A program made the position numbers and the translations under genes. A DNA stretch of 64,000 bases from Caulobacter vibrioides (GTDB lineage: Bacteria; Pseudomonadota; Alphaproteobacteria; Caulobacterales; Caulobacteraceae), in the NCBI RefSeq assembly GCF_002858865.1, contig NZ_PJRR01000025.1, positions 1 through 64,000 on the forward strand, written 5' to 3'. The notes below the pieces were generated by a model. It searched no databases. It had not been told where the DNA came from and saw nothing but the letters and a program-made list of their open reading frames with translations. How positions within the stretch are numbered: position 1 is the stretch's first letter; each line of letters starts with the position of its first letter. Below are positions 29,519 to 38,663 of this stretch, piece after piece.

Positions 29519-30589
29519 ATGTCCGCCCCCTCCACCGAAATCCCGCCTTCTATCGAGATAAATGGCCGCAAGATCGGCGCCGACCATTCGCCCTATGTGA
29601 TCTGCGAGCTGTCGGGGAACCATAACGGCAGCCTCGAGCGCTGCCTGGCCATGGTCGACGCCGCCGCCGACACCGGCTGCGACGCGATCAAGATCCAGAC
29701 CTACACCGCCGACACCATCACGCTGGATGTCGACCGGCCCGAGTTCAAGATCCACGGCGGGCTGTGGGACGGCCGGACGCTCTATGAGCTCTACGAAGAG
29801 GCCCATACCCCGTTCGAATGGCATGCCGCCATCTTCGAGCGCGCCCGCCAGCGCGGCGTGACGATCTTCTCCAGCCCCTTTGACGAGACCGCCGTCGACC
29901 TGCTCGACAGCCTGGGCGCGCCGGCCTTCAAGATCGCTTCGTTCGAGGCCGTCGACCTGCCGCTGATCAAGTACGCCGCCGCCAAGGGCAAGCCGCTGAT
30001 CATCTCGACCGGCATGGCCAACCTGACCGAGATGCAGACGGCGCTCGATACGGCCCTGACCGCCGGCGCGCCGGGCGTGCTGCTGCTGCACTGCGTGTCC
30101 AGCTATCCGGCCACCTTCGCTGACGCGAACGTTCGTACTGTCCCGGATATGGCCGCGCGTTTCGGCTGCCCGATCGGCCTGTCGGACCACACGCCGGGCA
30201 CGGCCGCCTCGGTGGCGGCGGTCAGCCTGGGCGCCTGCGCGGTCGAAAAGCACTTCACCCTGGCCCGCGCCGACGGCGGCCCCGATGCGGCCTTCAGCCT
30301 GGAGCCCGCCGAGTTCAAGGCCCTGGTGGACGACACCAAGAACGCCTGGGCGGCGCTGGGCCGCGCGCACTATGACGTGCTGGGCTCGGAGGCCACGTCC
30401 TTGCTCTTCCGCCGCTCGCTGTACGTCACCGCCGACGTCAAGGCCGGCGAGCCCCTGACGCGGGCCAATGTCCGCTCGGTCCGCCCCGGCAACGGCCTGC
30501 CGCCCGCCGATCTCGACAAGGTGCTGACCGGCAAGGCCACCCGCGACCTCGCCCGCGGCGAGCCGCTGGACTGGTCGATGGTGGGTTAA
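29519..30589 (+). CDS. pseI: Pseudaminic acid synthase
   Basis: Condenses 2,4-diacetamido-2,4,6-trideoxy-L-altrose with phosphoenolpyruvate to pseudaminic acid. The 356-residue NeuB-family protein shows the PseI version of the motifs: ICELSGNHNGSLERCL, AIKIQTYTADTITLD, PIGLSDHTPGTA, EKHFTLARADGGPDAAFSLE and RRSLYVTADVKAGE, and a C-terminal SAF/antifreeze-like domain (residues 290-356). These wordings favour PseI over NeuB (sialic) or LegI. In caulobacters pseudaminic acid decorates flagellin. pseG and a cytidylyltransferase lie 8 kb downstream on the other strand. Confidence 0.92.
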   Translation: MSAPSTEIPPSIEINGRKIGADHSPYVICELSGNHNGSLERCLAMVDAAADTGCDAIKIQTYTADTITLDVDRPEFKIHGGLWDGRTLYELYEEAHTPFEWHAAIFERARQRGVTIFSSPFDETAVDLLDSLGAPAFKIASFEAVDLPLIKYAAAKGKPLIISTGMANLTEMQTALDTALTAGAPGVLLLHCVSSYPATFADANVRTVPDMAARFGCPIGLSDHTPGTAASVAAVSLGACAVEKHFTLARADGGPDAAFSLEPAEFKALVDDTKNAWAALGRAHYDVLGSEATSLLFRRSLYVTADVKAGEPLTRANVRSVRPGNGLPPADLDKVLTGKATRDLARGEPLDWSMVG

Positions 30590-31446
30590 GCCGCCCAGGT
30601 CACCGGCAGGCGCAGGAAGACGTTCCCCGCCGCCGTCGGGTCGGGCAGGGCGCCGGCGCGGATGTTCACCTGCAGCGACGGCAGGATCAGGGTCGGCGCG
30701 GCGAGCGTCGCGTCGCGGGCCTGGCGCATGGCCACGAAGTCGTCCTCCTGGGCGCCGCCGCCCACATGGATGTTGCGGGCCCGCTCCTCGGCCACCGTCG
30801 TTTCCCAGTGGAACGTGTCGCGGCCGGCGGGCAGATAGTCGTGGCCCACGAAGATCCGGGTCTCGTCGGGCAGGGCCAGCACCTTCTGGATCGAGCGATA
30901 CAGCGTGCGCGCGTCGCCGCCGGGGAAATCGGCGCGGGCGGTGCCGTAGTCGGGCATGAACAGGGTGTCGCCGACAAAGGCGGCGTCGCCGATCCGGTAG
31001 GTCAGGCAGGCCGGCGTATGGCCCGGCGTGTGCAGCGCCGCGATCGACAGTTGGCCCAGCGGCAGGACGTCGCCTTCCTCCATCAGCACGTCGAACACCC
31101 CGCCATCGGCGGTCACATCGGCCTCGAACACGGGAATGAAGGCCTTCTGGACCTCGATGATCTTCGCGCCGATGACGATCTTCGCGCCGGTCTGGCGGCG
31201 GATCAGGTCGGCGGCCGACAGGTGATCGGCGTGGGCGTGGGTCTCCAGCACATAGGCCAGATGCAGGCCCTGGTCGCGCACGGCCGCCAGCAGGGCGTCG
31301 GCCGAGGTGGTGGAGAGCTTGCCCGCCTTGGGTTCGAAATCCAGCACCGGGTCGATGATCGCCGCGGTCTTGGTGGCCGGATCAACCACCAGATAGCTGG
31401 CGGTGAAGGTCGCGGTGTCGAAAAACGCTTGAACGTCGGGTCGCAT
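30586..31446 (-). CDS. MBL-fold hydrolase, Blh/persulfide dioxygenase-like
   Basis: A 286-residue metallo-beta-lactamase fold enzyme with THAHADHLSAAD, HTPGHTPACLTY, FVGDTLFMPDYGTARADFPG and VGHDYLPAG metal motifs. The set resembles glyoxalase II/ETHE1-type persulfide dioxygenases and the Blh protein of BigR operons. It is divergent from a BigR-type repressor that is followed by rhodanese and TauE genes, so it most probably oxidises persulfide in sulfide detoxification. Its stop overlaps the end of pseI by four bases on the opposite strand. Confidence 0.85.
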   Translation of the reverse strand: MRPDVQAFFDTATFTASYLVVDPATKTAAIIDPVLDFEPKAGKLSTTSADALLAAVRDQGLHLAYVLETHAHADHLSAADLIRRQTGAKIVIGAKIIEVQKAFIPVFEADVTADGGVFDVLMEEGDVLPLGQLSIAALHTPGHTPACLTYRIGDAAFVGDTLFMPDYGTARADFPGGDARTLYRSIQKVLALPDETRIFVGHDYLPAGRDTFHWETTVAEERARNIHVGGGAQEDDFVAMRQARDATLAAPTLILPSLQVNIRAGALPDPTAAGNVFLRLPVTWAA

Positions 31447-31474
31447 GGTCAGAGCCTTTCTGCAGCACGGCCTT

Positions 31475-31514
31475 CATATAAGGACTTGCTAATTTAGTAC
31501 AAGCTAATATATGG
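31475..31514. promoter_or_regulatory. Candidate BigR operator/promoter region
   Basis: An AT-rich island in a 68% GC setting, between divergent genes. CTTG-CTAATTTAG-TA-CAAG forms an imperfect palindrome (31485-31503) and GCTAAT repeats at 31488 and 31503. BigR boxes in Xylella and Agrobacterium are likewise AT-rich imperfect palindromes covering the -10. Binding is inferred. It reaches the ATG at 31511 and leaves no room for a ribosome site, so the repressor mRNA may be nearly leaderless. Confidence 0.55.
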
Positions 31515-31882
31515 CGCTTATGTTCGATCTCACGCGTTTCCCTGTCAGCCAGTTCGAGGCCAGCGCCGCTGAAGCCGCCAAGCTTCTGCGCGCCCTGAGC
31601 AACGAGCGGCGGTTGATGATCCTTTGCCAGCTCGCCGAGGGCGAACGGTCGGTGGGGCAGATCCAGCCCCTTGTCGGCCTGTCGCAATCGGCGCTCTCCC
31701 AGCACCTTGCGGTGCTGCGGGACGAGGGCGTCGTGGCCGCGCGCCGCGAGGCCACGACCGTTTGGTACCGGATCGCCGACCCCGCCGCCTTGAAGGTGGT
31801 GGCGACCCTCGCCGAGATCTTTTGCCCTCCAGCCGAAAGCGCCTCTCATGACCCCGCAAACGACCACTCCGCTGACACCTGA
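31511..31882 (+). CDS. bigR: ArsR family repressor, BigR/SqrR type
   Basis: A 123-residue winged-helix regulator. ALSNERRLMILCQLAEGE and VGLSQSALSQHLAVLRDEG form the DNA-binding domain. Cysteines at 39 and 105 are 66 residues apart, the same spacing as the redox pair C42/C108 of Xylella BigR, which forms a disulfide or polysulfide bridge on sulfide exposure and then leaves DNA. Neighbours (MBL hydrolase, rhodanese, TauE) match BigR operons. It overlaps the next gene by 35 bases. ATG 31520 is an alternative start. Confidence 0.88.
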   Translation: MALMFDLTRFPVSQFEASAAEAAKLLRALSNERRLMILCQLAEGERSVGQIQPLVGLSQSALSQHLAVLRDEGVVAARREATTVWYRIADPAALKVVATLAEIFCPPAESASHDPANDHSADT

Positions 31883-32384
31883 CGACGCCGCCCAACGCCT
31901 GGCCGATGGCCGGGCCGTGCTGGTCGACATCCGCGAGCCCGACGAGTTCGCCCGCCGCCGTGCGCGCGGCGCGCTGTCGCGTCCGCTGTCCACCCTCGAA
32001 AGCCAGGGGCTAGGCCTGCCCGACGCCCGCGAGGTGATCTTCACCTGCCGCACCGGCATGCGCACCGGTGCCAACGGCCAGCGCCTGGCCCAGGTCTGCG
32101 GCGGGCGCGCCTATGTGGTCGAGGGCGGTCTCGACGCCTGGGACGCCGCCGGCCTGCCGGTCGACCACAACGCCAAGGCGCCGCTGGAGATGATGCGCCA
32201 GGTGCAGATCGGGGCCGGAGTGCTGGTTCTGATCGGCGTCGCGCTGGGTCTGCTGGTTTCGCCGCTGTTCTTCGGGCTCGCCGGCTTCGTCGGCGCGGGC
32301 CTGACCTTTGCGGGCGCCACCGGTTTCTGCGGCATGGCCCGACTCTTGGCCCTGGCCCCGTGGAACCGGCCGGCGGTGGCGTGA
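31848..32384 (+). CDS. Rhodanese with C-terminal membrane domain
   Basis: A 178-residue protein. Residues 8-110 are a rhodanese domain with the catalytic loop FTCRTGMRTG (C67) and the VDIREPDEF and VVEGGLDAW motifs. Residues 120-170 are a DUF2892-like two-helix membrane hairpin (IGAGVLVLIGVALGLLVSPL then FFGLAGFVGAGLTFAGATGF). Such fusions hold sulfur transfer next to the membrane. Overlaps the repressor gene by 35 bases and precedes the TauE gene by four bases, so the three are one transcript. It would transfer persulfide sulfur, for instance to sulfite. Confidence 0.88.
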   Translation: MTPQTTTPLTPDDAAQRLADGRAVLVDIREPDEFARRRARGALSRPLSTLESQGLGLPDAREVIFTCRTGMRTGANGQRLAQVCGGRAYVVEGGLDAWDAAGLPVDHNAKAPLEMMRQVQIGAGVLVLIGVALGLLVSPLFFGLAGFVGAGLTFAGATGFCGMARLLALAPWNRPAVA

Positions 32385-32388
32385 GGCC

Positions 32389-33162
32389 ATGGACATCTCG
32401 CTGCTGACCGCCGCCCTGAGCGGCGCGCTGGTCGCGCTGCTGCTGACCCTGTTCGGCGGCGGCGGATCGGTGCTGGCCACGCCCCTGCTGCTGTACGTCG
32501 TCGGCGTGCGCGACCCGCACGTGGCGATCGGCACCTCGGCGGCCGCTGTGGCGGTCAACGCCGCCGTGGGGCTCCTCGCCCAGGCCAAGGCCGGGCGGGT
32601 CAAGTGGCCCTGCGCCCTGACCTTCGGCGCGCCGGGCCTCGTCGGGTCGTTGCTTGGCGCGCACCTGGCCAAGGCGGTCAACGGCCAGCATCTGCTGGTC
32701 TGGTTCGCCCTGGCCATGGCGGCGGTGGGGCTGTCGATGTTCCGCGCGCCCGGCTCGCCCGGTGATCCCGACGTGCAGATCGATCCGGCCAAGGCGATGC
32801 GGCTGGTGCCGGTCGGCGCGGCCACGGGCCTGGCCGCGGGCTTCTTCGGCATCGGCGGCGGCTTTCTGATTGCGCCGGGCCTGATGGCGGCCACCGGCAT
32901 GACCCTGGCCAATGCGGCGGCCTCGTCGCTGGTCTCTGTCACGATGTTCGGCGCGGCCACCAGCCTCAGCTACGCGGCCTCGGGCCTGGTGGACGGCCGG
33001 CTGTTCCTGGCCCTGATCGCCGGCGGCGCCGCCGGCGTGGCGATCGGCGCCAAGCTCGCACCGCGCCTGGCCGCCCGCGCCCTGCTGGCGCGGCGCCTGT
33101 TCGCCGTGATGATCGTCGCCACGGCGGGCTATGTCGCCTGGCGCGCCCTGGGAGGAGCCTGA
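32389..33162 (+). CDS. TauE/SafE family sulfite/anion exporter
   Basis: A 257-residue inner membrane protein with seven or eight helices and the TauE/SafE internal repeat: FGGGGSVLATPLLLYVVGV with AIGTSAAAVAVNA in the first half, and AAGFFGIGGGFLIAPGLM with NAAASSLVSV in the second. Members export sulfite or related anions; in the BigR locus this removes the product of persulfide oxidation. It follows the rhodanese gene by four bases and ends two bases from the convergent SDR gene. Confidence 0.88.
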   Translation: MDISLLTAALSGALVALLLTLFGGGGSVLATPLLLYVVGVRDPHVAIGTSAAAVAVNAAVGLLAQAKAGRVKWPCALTFGAPGLVGSLLGAHLAKAVNGQHLLVWFALAMAAVGLSMFRAPGSPGDPDVQIDPAKAMRLVPVGAATGLAAGFFGIGGGFLIAPGLMAATGMTLANAAASSLVSVTMFGAATSLSYAASGLVDGRLFLALIAGGAAGVAIGAKLAPRLAARALLARRLFAVMIVATAGYVAWRALGGA

Positions 33163-33163
33163 G

Positions 33164-34015
33164 CTAGATCAAGCCCAGCCGCTTGCCCGTGGCCTTGTCG
33201 ATCGTCCGCTTGGGCAGGATCTCGGTCATCAGCACCTGCATCGGCGAGGGCGAGACCACATAGCGGACCTTGGGCGCCGGCGCGGTCAGGGCGGTGGCGA
33301 TGGTCTCGCCGATCCGCTCGGGCGGCAGGCCTGATTTGCCAAGGCTCAGCATGAACCCGCGCATCCGCTCCAGCGCCTTGGCGTAGGGGGTGTTGGCGTA
33401 GCGGGTCACGTCCACCTGGTCGGCCTTGTCCCAGATCGGCGTGGCCACCGCGCCCGGCGCCACCACCACCACATCCACGCCGAACGGCAAAAGCTCGCGG
33501 CGCAGCGACTCCGAAAAGCCCTCCAGGCCGAACTTGGTCGTGCAGTAGGGGCCCATGAACGGATTGGCGTTGCGGCCGCCCACCGACGAGATGTTGACCA
33601 CCCGCCCCGGCGGGCCCCGGCGCGCGTCGCCCGCCCCCAGCAGCGGCGCGAAGGCCTGGGTGGCGTTCAGCACCCCGGTCAGGTTGACCTCCAGCTGATA
33701 GCGGAACTCCTCGACCGGCAGATAGAGCAGCGGCCCGGCCACCGCGATCCCGGCGTTGTTCACGAGGCCCGCCAGGGTCGCCCCGCCCAGCGCCGCCTCG
33801 ACCTGCCGCGCGCCCGCACGCACGGCGGCCTCGTCGACGACGTCGAAGATCAGCGGTGTGAAGGCGTCGCCGAACTCGGCTTTCAGCCGCTCGCCGTCGG
33901 CGGCCTTGCGGACGCTGCCGAAGACGTGAAAGCCCTTGCCGATCAACACCTTGGTCGCCGCATGGCCGATGCCGGTGGAGACCCCGGTGATCACGACGGA
34001 TTTTGACTGAGCCAT
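33164..34015 (-). CDS. Short-chain dehydrogenase/reductase
   Basis: A classical SDR of 283 residues: cofactor motif TGVSTGIGHAATKVL (residues 10-24), NNAGIAVAG, catalytic serine in VNISSVGGRN and YCTTK (Tyr-xxx-Lys) with downstream PGAVATPIW. The LRAELL-like C-terminal half resembles retinol/17-beta-hydroxysteroid dehydrogenase-type SDRs. Substrate unknown. Convergent with TauE and not part of the sulfur operon. Confidence 0.88.
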   Translation of the reverse strand: MAQSKSVVITGVSTGIGHAATKVLIGKGFHVFGSVRKAADGERLKAEFGDAFTPLIFDVVDEAAVRAGARQVEAALGGATLAGLVNNAGIAVAGPLLYLPVEEFRYQLEVNLTGVLNATQAFAPLLGAGDARRGPPGRVVNISSVGGRNANPFMGPYCTTKFGLEGFSESLRRELLPFGVDVVVVAPGAVATPIWDKADQVDVTRYANTPYAKALERMRGFMLSLGKSGLPPERIGETIATALTAPAPKVRYVVSPSPMQVLMTEILPKRTIDKATGKRLGLI

Positions 34016-34085
34016 GTGCGGTTTTCTCCCCTGTTGCGGGGAAGATGGGCGATCTGAACAGTGTTCGCTAGGGGGGATGGCGCAC

Positions 34086-34350
34086 CAATCCTCCCCCTAG
34101 CGGGGGAGGTGTCGGCGAAGCCGACGGAGGGGGAAGAGGCCGGCTCGGCGGTGCTTCCCCCTCCGGCCTTCGGCCTCCTCCCCCCTGGGGGGAGGATTTT
34201 GCGAGCTGTCCGCTCCGGGTGGAAAGCGGACCTTTGACTCTCAACGCCCCCTCCGTCTCGCTGCGTATCCGCAGCGATCCACCTCCCCCGCTTTGCGGGG
34301 CAGGAGGGGGGGCATTCCTCCTCACCCGTGAAACGGGGGAGGTGGCGCGG
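34086..34350. repeat. Two family C repeat pairs in a gene-free interval
   Basis: The first pair (34086-34199) runs from AATCCTCCCCCTAGCGGGGG to CCTGGGGGGAGGATT with GGAGGGGGAAG / CTTCCCCCTCC inside, like the one at 27075. The second (34246-34350) faces CGCCCCCTCCGTC with GGGGGAGGTGGCG around a CCCCGCTTTGCGGGG hairpin. Together they fill the 400-base gap between the SDR and GT14 genes; I see no gene there. Confidence 0.8.
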
Positions 34351-34415
34351 CGCCGATAGGCGGCGTGGCGAAGATCAAGACCGCTCCAGCCTGCGCCCGC
34401 CCCAGTCCATGCCCG

Positions 34416-35384
34416 TCAAGCCTCCTCCAGAAGCCGCGCCCCGATCATCTCCGGCGTTACGGCCACATTGGCCGCGTCCTGGGTGCGCAGATGGGCTTCC
34501 AGGAGGTCGAGGATCTCGCTGTCCTCCTGCATGTCGAACTTGCGGGCGAAGAGGTCGGCGCCGGCGGTCAGCTGGGCGGCGTCGGCGGCCACGAAGGTGC
34601 GGGGCCTCAGCTTGATGTCGCCGTCGGGGATCCAGTCAATCAACCGCTTGTCGTCATTGATGATTTCGCCGTGCACGGCGGTGTTCATCATCACGGTCTG
34701 GAAGAAGCCCTCATCGGCGATGAAGGTGTTGCGGTAGAAGGCCTTGTAGCGGTCGACCGACGGGTCGTGGCAGACGAAGTCACAGAAGGCGCGGCTGACG
34801 ATCTTCCACTGGGTGCCGATATAGGGGGTGGCCCCGTCCAGGAAGAGGCGCGTGACCAGGGTGTCGACGATGCGGCCCTTCAGCTCGACCACATGCTGCA
34901 GCACCCGGCCCATGGTGTCGGGCCGCATGCGGGCCTGATCGAGCACGCGGATGAACTCGCGGCCGCGATTTTGCGCCAGGAAGGCGCGGATGCGCTTCTG
35001 GGTCATCAGCGGAAAGTCCTGGCCCGACAGGTTGATGAAGAAATCCCAGTCCCGGCCCATCTCCAGCAGCGTCTCCATGCCGCGCAGCTCGGCGTCGACC
35101 AGGCTGTAGCCGCCCCACAGGGCCTTCTTGCTCTCCAGCACGGCGGCGTTGGGATAGGCGGCCAGGAAGTCGCGGATCTCGGCCTGCAGCGCCGGACCAG
35201 AGTTCTTGTCGACATGGACCAGATAGTAGTTGTCGGGATCGTGGATGGCCCGAAACAGCCGTTTGAACTGCGCAGGATAGCGGTGAACCAGCACCAGATA
35301 GGCGATCACATCGCCAGGCCGCTGGGCGGGAACGGCGGGCGGGGCGGAGGCGGGGCGCGTGTCGATCGCGGGCGGCCGGCTCAA
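34416..35384 (-). CDS. GT14-like (core-2/I-branching type) glycosyltransferase
   Basis: A 322-residue protein with the Branch/GT14 pattern: AYLVLVHRYPAQFKRLFRAI, YLVHVDKNSG, WDFFINLSGQDFPLMT, and IGTQWKIVSRAFCDFV then FIADEGFFQTVMMN. GT14 enzymes add xylose or N-acetylglucosamine branches; bacterial members occur in surface glycan loci. The start is TTG 35384: GGGGGA lies seven bases upstream and TTGA overlaps the stop of a small frame (35381-35506). A later GTG before VIAYLV would also keep the domain. The acceptor is unknown. Confidence 0.8.
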   Translation of the reverse strand: MSRPPAIDTRPASAPPAVPAQRPGDVIAYLVLVHRYPAQFKRLFRAIHDPDNYYLVHVDKNSGPALQAEIRDFLAAYPNAAVLESKKALWGGYSLVDAELRGMETLLEMGRDWDFFINLSGQDFPLMTQKRIRAFLAQNRGREFIRVLDQARMRPDTMGRVLQHVVELKGRIVDTLVTRLFLDGATPYIGTQWKIVSRAFCDFVCHDPSVDRYKAFYRNTFIADEGFFQTVMMNTAVHGEIINDDKRLIDWIPDGDIKLRPRTFVAADAAQLTAGADLFARKFDMQEDSEILDLLEAHLRTQDAANVAVTPEMIGARLLEEA

Positions 35385-35506
35385 GTCTTGGTCCCCCGAA
35401 GGGCGTCGGGATCGATCGGGCGGGGCCGGGGCGGCTGACCGCCGGTCGAGCGGGGATCGTTCAGGCCCTTTGGGCCGGAGGGGCGCGTGCCCGGATAGGT
35501 TTTCAT
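35381..35506 (-). CDS. Possible 41-residue basic, proline-rich small protein
   Basis: A short frame (MKTYPGTRPSGPKGLNDPRS at its start, ending RGTKT) directly upstream of the GT14-like gene. Its TGA overlaps the TTG start of that gene as TTGA, the same geometry as ATGA/GTGA couplings elsewhere in the window. The product would be disordered and basic. No clear ribosome site precedes it, so it could be a leader peptide or chance. The remaining gap 35507-35762 is GC-rich and shows nothing else. Confidence 0.4.
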   Translation of the reverse strand: MKTYPGTRPSGPKGLNDPRSTGGQPPRPRPIDPDALRGTKT

Positions 35507-35762
35507 CGGCGGGTCATTTCTGCTGGAGCGGCGAACGCGCGCGCGCGGCGCTCCGCGATAGGAAGCGGCGCGTCGCCGCGCGTCCGGCCAGGGGACGTGA
35601 GGGTCGATTTCGGGCAGTCAGGAAGCGCTCCCCGGAGGCGGGGAGCCTTGGCCGCGATCCGCGATCATAGGGGAAGGGGCCGGGAGGTGTTTGGTCGGGG
35701 GCGGTTCGTAACGCCTCACCGTCAGCCTATCACGTCGGGCGACGCTGCGGTGCGAAATCGAG

Positions 35763-36466
35763 CTAGGGCGCCACCAGCGCCCGCATCCCGGCCCAGCCGA
35801 CATTAATCAGGGCGTCGACAAAGCCCATATAGGGCGTGAACGGTTCGGTTGCCTGCGGGTATTCCACCATCCGAAACGGCTGGAACCGCGCCGGGAAGCC
35901 GGCGGCCTCGAAGACGCCGTCTTCTTCCATGTAGTCGGCCGAGCCCATCGGCGAGACGTACGCCTGCGCCTCGACCGCGCGGCAGATGGCCAGCAAGTGC
36001 TCGGACCGCGCGCCGGGCGCCTTCAGGTCCGAGGCGCGGACGAAATCCGGCGTGATCCCCAGCTGCGCCGCTGCGGCTTGGGTGAGGCCGCAGGTCAGGT
36101 CGGCCAGGCCCCCGTCGCGCTCGCGGGCCAGCTGCTCGGAGATGAAGGCCCAGCCTTCGGCGAAGAACGGCCGCTTGCCATAGGCGTGGCGGATGGCGGC
36201 CAGGTGCTTGTCGCGCCAGGGCTGGCTGTCGTCGATCTGGATGGCGTGGATCGGCGTGTCGCGGTCGTGCTTCTTCACCGGCACGGTCAGCATCAGCTCG
36301 CCCTGGGCGGTCAGGATGCGGTTGCGCGACTGCCACGAGCGGCGGGCGAACTGTACGTCGTCCAGGCACACGAAAACCGACGCCGCCGCCATCAGCTGGA
36401 AATAGCCGAGGTAGGGCAGATAGGTCGGCTGCATGATCGCCGCCGTCCGGGGAGGCGACGCGGCGG

Positions 36467-36470
<4 letters not shown>
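35763..36470 (-). CDS. WbqC-like family protein
   Basis: A 235-residue WbqC family protein: AAIMQPTYLPYLGYFQLMAA opening, FVCLDDVQFARRSWQSRNRI, and a middle SEHLLAICRAVEAQAYVSPM. Members are found in O-antigen and other surface glycan clusters; the reaction is unproven. The ATG at 36470 overlaps the stop of the FAD oxidoreductase gene (ATGA), so it is the last gene of a coupled three-gene run. Confidence 0.87.
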
Positions 36471-37725
<1,255 letters not shown>

Positions 37726-37729
<4 letters not shown>

Positions 37730-38373
37730 GCCGTCGCGCCCCAGACCACGAGGTCGCTGTTGGGCGAGACGAACACGCCGTTCTGGATGTTGTCGAACGC
37801 CACCTTCAGGGCGACGGGATCGACGAGGCCCAGCTCGTCGACGAGGCGGCGCACCAGGCCGTCCTCGGTGTAGAACAGGTTGAACAGCCCCGCCTCGCCG
37901 GTCTCGGGCGTGGCCAGGCGCCAGCCGTTCGGCTCTTCCTCGACGCCCTTGCCGCATCGGAAGTCGTCGATCAGGCGCGTGCGGACAAAGACCTCGGCGC
38001 GGGGCGCCAGGCGCGCCCGCGCGGCGGTCAGCACCGCCGTGGCCTGGGCGCTGGTCAGGTAGCACAGCAGGTTGGGGATCAGCAGCACGTCGATCGGCGC
38101 GCCGGGGAGGTCAGGCAGGCCCTTGGAAAGATCGGCCTCGATCAGGGTGACATCGTCCCCCAGGTTCCAGCGGCAATCGGCCAGGGCGGCGGCCGAATAG
38201 TCGACATTGGTCAGGTCCCAGCCATAGGCGGCGTAGAGCGACAGATTGTTGCCCGTCCCGCCGCCCAGCTCGACCACCCGGCCGGTGCGCTGGTGCAGGC
38301 CACGCTTGAAGAAGTGCCGGGCGATGAACTCGTCCGGATATTTCAGACCGCGGATGTCGGGCAGGGCGCGCAT
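37726..38373 (-). CDS. Class I SAM-dependent methyltransferase
   Basis: A 215-residue methyltransferase with motif I VVELGGGTGNNLSLYAAYG (about residues 32-50), post-I LTNVDYSAAAL and IDVLLIPNLLCYL. The N-terminal DIRGLKYPDEFIARHFFKRG is unlike housekeeping methyltransferases and similar in style to glycan-locus enzymes. First of the coupled run methyltransferase, FAD oxidoreductase, WbqC. It is separated from pseG by 290 bases that hold family F and D repeats. Confidence 0.82.
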
Positions 38374-38458
38374 GGTGGCCCGGAGAATCGGGCCGAAGCA
38401 GCGAACAACCTGTTAACGATGAGGGTGTGGTGCGAGGCGGGTTGTCGCAGGTGAGCAA

Positions 38459-38490
38459 GCGCCCCTCGACAAGCTCGGGCTGAGGACGGC
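38459..38490. repeat. Family F repeat, diverged copy
   Basis: GCGCCCCTCGACAAGCTCGG followed by GCTGAGGACGGCGC: the CTTCGACAAGCTCAGG core of family F with several changes. Confidence 0.55.
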
Positions 38491-38516
38491 GCCTACGCAG
38501 CCCAACAACATTACCG

Positions 38517-38633
38517 TGTCATCCCGGCCGGAAGCCCGCTTGCGGGCTGTAGAGCCGGGACCCAGGGGCCGCCGCACGGCGCTTTGTCACCCCCTGGGTC
38601 CCGGATAAGCGCTGCGCGCTTTCCGGGATGACA
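38517..38633. repeat. Family D inverted repeat, copy 2
   Basis: TGTCATCCCGG at the left edge and CCGGGATGACA at the right, with GGGACCCAGGGG and CCCCTGGGTCCC inside. It lies between pseG and the methyltransferase gene, on a possible common transcript. Confidence 0.9.
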
Positions 38634-38663
38634 CCGGGTGGGGCGATGAGAGCTGCTTTACGC

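Noticed and set aside
35359..35806. Plus-strand frames in the gap upstream of GT14
   Set aside because: Arg/Gly-rich composition artefacts without start signals.
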